This document shows, in pieces, positions 61,540 through 64,000 of a DNA stretch of 64,000 nucleotides. Made by a program: the position numbers and the translations under genes. Source of the stretch: Neobacillus sp. DY30 (GTDB lineage: Bacteria > Bacillota > Bacilli > Bacillales > Cytobacillaceae); contig NZ_CP126093.1 in NCBI RefSeq assembly GCF_030123065.1, positions 159,001 through 223,000 on the forward strand, written 5' to 3'. Numbering within the stretch: the first letter of the stretch is position 1; each line of letters opens with the position of its first letter. The notes below the pieces were generated by a model. The model did no database searches, was not told where the DNA came from, and saw only the letters and a program-made list of their open reading frames with translations.

Positions 61540-64000
<2,461 letters not shown>

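Overview
The window comes from a low-GC, spore-forming Firmicute of the family Bacillaceae. The evidence is a Bacillus-type S10-spc-alpha ribosomal superoperon, the sporulation and germination block ybaK-cwlD-salA-gerD-kbaA-pdaB leading into an rRNA operon as in Bacillus subtilis, and a typical Bacillus 16S gene. The genus cannot be fixed by eye; a Neobacillus-like relative is a guess.

Layout. 1-14.8 kb: end of tuf, then rpsJ through rplQ, including secY, adk, infA and rpoA. The map gene usually found between adk and infA is absent. 15.1-19.5 kb: the ECF transporter energising module (ecfA1, ecfA2, ecfT), truA, and the L13-S9 operon behind an L13-type leader. 19.4-39.0 kb: a 19.5-kb integrated island bounded by a 56-bp perfect direct repeat of the rpsI 3' end. 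A broken tyrosine integrase lies beside the left copy, and a group II intron tail lies just inside the right copy. Its cargo is a DUF523 gene; a LacI-controlled fructan/sucrose ABC importer with a cytoplasmic GH32 enzyme; a BirA-controlled biotin operon (bioA, bioF, bioD, deleted bioB, bioW) with a frameshifted bioI opposite; and a MalT/LuxR regulator next to an FAD oxidoreductase.

39.4-44.5 kb: an amiE-nagZ-namZ operon for peptidoglycan (MurNAc) recycling. 44.7-56.0 kb: a coiled-coil protein, UDP-sugar dehydrogenase, and two Fur-controlled iron loci (a duplicated-domain lipoprotein; a related membrane-anchored protein plus an FTR1 iron permease). These iron loci flank a four-gene glycan operon (epimerase, flippase-like membrane protein, membrane phosphodiesterase, GT2) and are followed by a GT-C-type membrane protein. 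This is the most interesting uncharacterised neighbourhood. 56.2-61.3 kb: ybaK, cwlD, salA, gerD, kbaA, pdaB and a small conserved-looking gene. 61.3-64 kb: rRNA operon with tandem promoters, full 16S and the start of 23S, with no tRNA in the spacer.

How the genes work together. The two ends are ordinary housekeeping chromosome. The middle 37 kb separates rpsI from ybaK, which lie much closer together in B. subtilis. It is at least two blocks: a decaying mobile island carrying catabolic and vitamin genes, and a second block devoted to cell-wall salvage, surface glycan synthesis and iron uptake.
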